A DNA stretch of 64,000 nt from assembly GCF_013343005.1 (NCBI RefSeq), contig NZ_CP054491.1, forward strand, positions 1,904,501-1,968,500. The letters run 5' to 3'. How positions within the stretch are numbered: position 1 is the stretch's first letter; every line of letters starts with the position of its first letter. Made by a program: the position numbers and the translations under genes. The DNA is from Candidatus Reidiella endopervernicosa (GTDB lineage Bacteria; Pseudomonadota; Gammaproteobacteria; GCF-013343005). The notes under the pieces were generated by a model, which saw nothing but the letters and a program-made list of their open reading frames with translations, did not search any database and was not told where the DNA came from. Below are positions 62,156 to 64,000 of the stretch, in pieces.

Positions 62156-63190
62156 ATGGTGAATGTAGCAATTAGCAATAAGATGACCGCTTCATATCGT
62201 CAGTTCCCCTGCTCCTATCGCTGTTGCTGCTGTCTCTTGTTTCCAACCCGACCCTGGCAGAGCAGGGGAGGCTCACTCTCTGGACCAGCCTTCTCAACAC
62301 CAGATCATACTGAGCATATGGAGGACGGTTGGCATTCGAAGGCGATCAAGTATGAGAAGGTACCTGAAGGAACCGATATCTCCATCACCCTCGACCAGCA
62401 CCTCTATCCAGCGCTGTTACCCATCATTAATGACTACGGTAAGGCTCAGGGGATAAAGATCGCGGTGAAGGAGGGAACCTGTGGTATCTCTGCAGGTTCT
62501 CTGCTCGACAAGCGGGTCGATATCGCCGGTTTCTGCTGCCCGCCAGGTGAGACTGATCGCCTACCAGGGGTGAAGTTTCACACCCTGGGAATCTCCGCTG
62601 TTGCCTTCTTTACCCATCCCGATAACCCGGTCAAGGGGCTGACGATCAAGCAGGCGCGCGATATCTACCGTGGCAATATCGGCCAGTGGAATCGAATCAC
62701 TCCCCTTGCGCAGGGACTTGCTGGTAACCAGGTTGAGCCGGTTGCACGACTCCACTGCAAGGCCCGACCGGGGCACTGGCGGTTGTTGCTCGATAATGAG
62801 GATATGTTCAGTGTTTCTCTCTTCGAGGTGAGCGCCATCGAAGATATGCTCACTACCGTGGCGAGCAACCCTAAGGCGATTGGTTATGAGAGTGTCTGGA
62901 TGACCAAGCGCTATGCAAAGGTCGCTCCGGTCAAATTGATTGCTATCAATGGAGCGATGCCGACTGAGCGTGCAGCCTTGATCTCGGGGCGCTACCCAAT
63001 CTACCGGACCTACAACATCACTAGCTGGTCGGGTGAGGCGGTTCACAATGAACGGGCCGATGCACTGATTGAACATATACAGCGGAACATCGGTGCGGTT
63101 GATCCCGATTTTGTCATTATCCCAGCAGCGGTACTTCGTCGTGCCGGCTGGCGTTTTGATGGTGACGAACTAGTCGGTGAACCACGCTAA
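62156..63190 (+). CDS. PstS-like substrate-binding protein, N-terminus frameshifted
   Basis: Codons from ~62325 give a PBP-like phosphate-binding fold (ISITLDQHLYPALLPIIND, GTCGISAGSLLDKRVDIAGF, LTIKQARDIYRGNIGQWNRI, GYESVWMT). The first ~50 residues as given are not a signal peptide, whereas a neighbouring frame encodes VPLLLSLLLLSLVSNPTLA, an obvious one, so indels near 62195 and 62310 separate the two. The repaired product is ~340 residues and periplasmic. The gene lies 35 bp before a sensor, so it probably detects rather than transports its ligand. Confidence 0.75.
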   Translation: MVNVAISNKMTASYRQFPCSYRCCCCLLFPTRPWQSRGGSLSGPAFSTPDHTEHMEDGWHSKAIKYEKVPEGTDISITLDQHLYPALLPIINDYGKAQGIKIAVKEGTCGISAGSLLDKRVDIAGFCCPPGETDRLPGVKFHTLGISAVAFFTHPDNPVKGLTIKQARDIYRGNIGQWNRITPLAQGLAGNQVEPVARLHCKARPGHWRLLLDNEDMFSVSLFEVSAIEDMLTTVASNPKAIGYESVWMTKRYAKVAPVKLIAINGAMPTERAALISGRYPIYRTYNITSWSGEAVHNERADALIEHIQRNIGAVDPDFVIIPAAVLRRAGWRFDGDELVGEPR

Positions 63191-63225
63191 TGTCAGCCTT
63201 CCATCAATCGGTGTAGATCGTATTT

Positions 63226-64000
63226 ATGTTTCGAAAGTGGTCGATCACAACCAAGGTACTGCTGCTAACACTCTCTGTCGGTGTTGTGCTCTCTATTATT
63301 CTCGACTATCTGCAGAGTCGTGCTCTTGAAGAGACGCTGATGGCAGAGGCGCAACGAGAGCTGAAGCTATATGCGGTCGATGATCGTCGTTTCTTTGATC
63401 AACATGTGCAGCAGGCCAATATCGCTGCTCGCATTATTATCTCGCAGAAGCACTTCCTCGATTATGTTGAGCAGAAGAGTTGGTCCGAAAGCACGCTAGC
63501 ACCTAGTTATTACCATATGGGAAATCGTGCCGCCTGGTTGCCGCGCGCCTCAGTGATGCGTGCGATGTTTAAGTCGCGTTACGCGTTATTGATTGGTCCT
63601 GAGGGGCGTGTGCATGAGATCTATCATAACGCGCCGCCTGACCAGCACGAGGGCGGTGAGCTGGCTTCAACGTTAACCGGCCCGGTTAGTCTGTTGCGCA
63701 GAATGAGCCATAACCAGGCCTATATGACCATGATTGATGCTGCACCCTATGTGATCGCGGCTCAATCGGTGAAAGGTGCGCAGGGCGAGGTGACGCTGAT
63801 GTTGATCAGTCCGATCGATAATCAGTTTCTCAAGGAAGTTAGCACTCAGGTTCCACAAGATACGGTTCTCGCATTAATTGATCCCGATACCGGTGTTGTG
63901 CTCTTTAGTAGCGACGAGCAAATGATCGAAGCGGGTAGTAAGACCGAAGTGCTGGGCAGTCGCTTCTTGCTCACTGGTAAATCATTTTTCGATTATGGTG
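63226..64000 (+). CDS. membrane sensor protein, N-terminal part (runs off window)
   Basis: ATG 63226 (MFRKWSITTKVLLLTLSVGV) opens a frame that stays open to the window end, 258 codons. One membrane helix (~10-30) is followed by a long periplasmic region with AEAQRELKLYAVDDRRFFD, YALLIGPEGRVHEIYH and TVLALIDPDTGVVLFSSDE, a double Cache/PAS-like sensor. A kinase or GGDEF output is expected beyond the window, given the upstream binding protein. Confidence 0.75.
   Translation, partial: MFRKWSITTKVLLLTLSVGVVLSIILDYLQSRALEETLMAEAQRELKLYAVDDRRFFDQHVQQANIAARIIISQKHFLDYVEQKSWSESTLAPSYYHMGNRAAWLPRASVMRAMFKSRYALLIGPEGRVHEIYHNAPPDQHEGGELASTLTGPVSLLRRMSHNQAYMTMIDAAPYVIAAQSVKGAQGEVTLMLISPIDNQFLKEVSTQVPQDTVLALIDPDTGVVLFSSDEQMIEAGSKTEVLGSRFLLTGKSFFDYG

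Overview
The window looks like a chromosomal segment of a gammaproteobacterium. The basis is housekeeping gene content and order: uup, purB, acnB, aat-bpt, darP/yjgA, trxB, ftsK-lolA-rarA, crcB-DUF190-serS. It also carries an unusually dense set of two-component and cyclic-di-GMP genes. No rRNA, tRNA or CRISPR was found, and the exact genus cannot be read from the sequence.

The most striking feature is a family of ten copies of a ~280-bp repeat with no coding gene of its own, in both orientations, about one per 6.4 kb. Nine copies lie inside genes. It has no terminal inverted repeats but has a hairpin near each end. The flanking bases are always C on one side and G on the other when read through the junction, so the target contains CG. 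Where the host gene is otherwise clean, precise removal of one unit restores the reading frame exactly (nptA-like transporter, secretin-like gene, WspR-like regulator, histidine kinase at 46857). The hairpin near one end shows compensatory base changes between copies. This fits a non-autonomous, hairpin-ended (IS200/IS605- or other HUH-like) mobile element, but no transposase for it is present.

Layout. 1-477: the end of an unidentified membrane gene and a palindrome. 555-1694: glycerate kinase. 2228-8886: remains of one giant sensor (five tandem SBP_bac_3 domains, HAMP, PAS, GGDEF, EAL) with many frame breaks. 8918-14122 (mostly minus): Na/Pi cotransporter-like gene, GST, small proteins, thioredoxin/HEAT protein. 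14269-23759: uup, then a signalling operon (periplasmic binding lipoprotein, hybrid kinase, receiver, REC-HD-GYP, HPt-REC-REC-GGDEF) and a Nudix hydrolase. 23823-26845 (minus): secretin-domain protein, PLD-like protein, purB. 27040-32176: WspR-like GGDEF regulator, acnB, PilZ protein. 32330-36620: a cluster of integron attC sites with small cassette genes but no integrase (a CALIN), invaded by an IS3-family element and two copies of the repeat. 36663-42468: rhodanese, TonB receptor and hybrid kinase, all with broken frames, and a LuxR-type regulator. 42569-48700: bpt, aat, PilZ, FemAB-like acyltransferase, binding protein and its kinase. 48851-61853: ordinary housekeeping genes. 62156-64000: PstS-like protein and the start of a sensor.

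Frame-breaking indels are frequent, cluster in short patches, and also hit purB, which is normally intact. A noisy tandem duplication sits at 7331-7818. Many breaks are therefore better explained by consensus errors than by gene decay. The ten repeats cannot be explained that way, because copies differ in sequence, lie at different sites and rejoin hosts in frame. Functionally the window is dominated by sensing: periplasmic binding proteins coupled to kinases, cyclic-di-GMP synthesis (GGDEF), breakdown (EAL, HD-GYP) and reception (PilZ).
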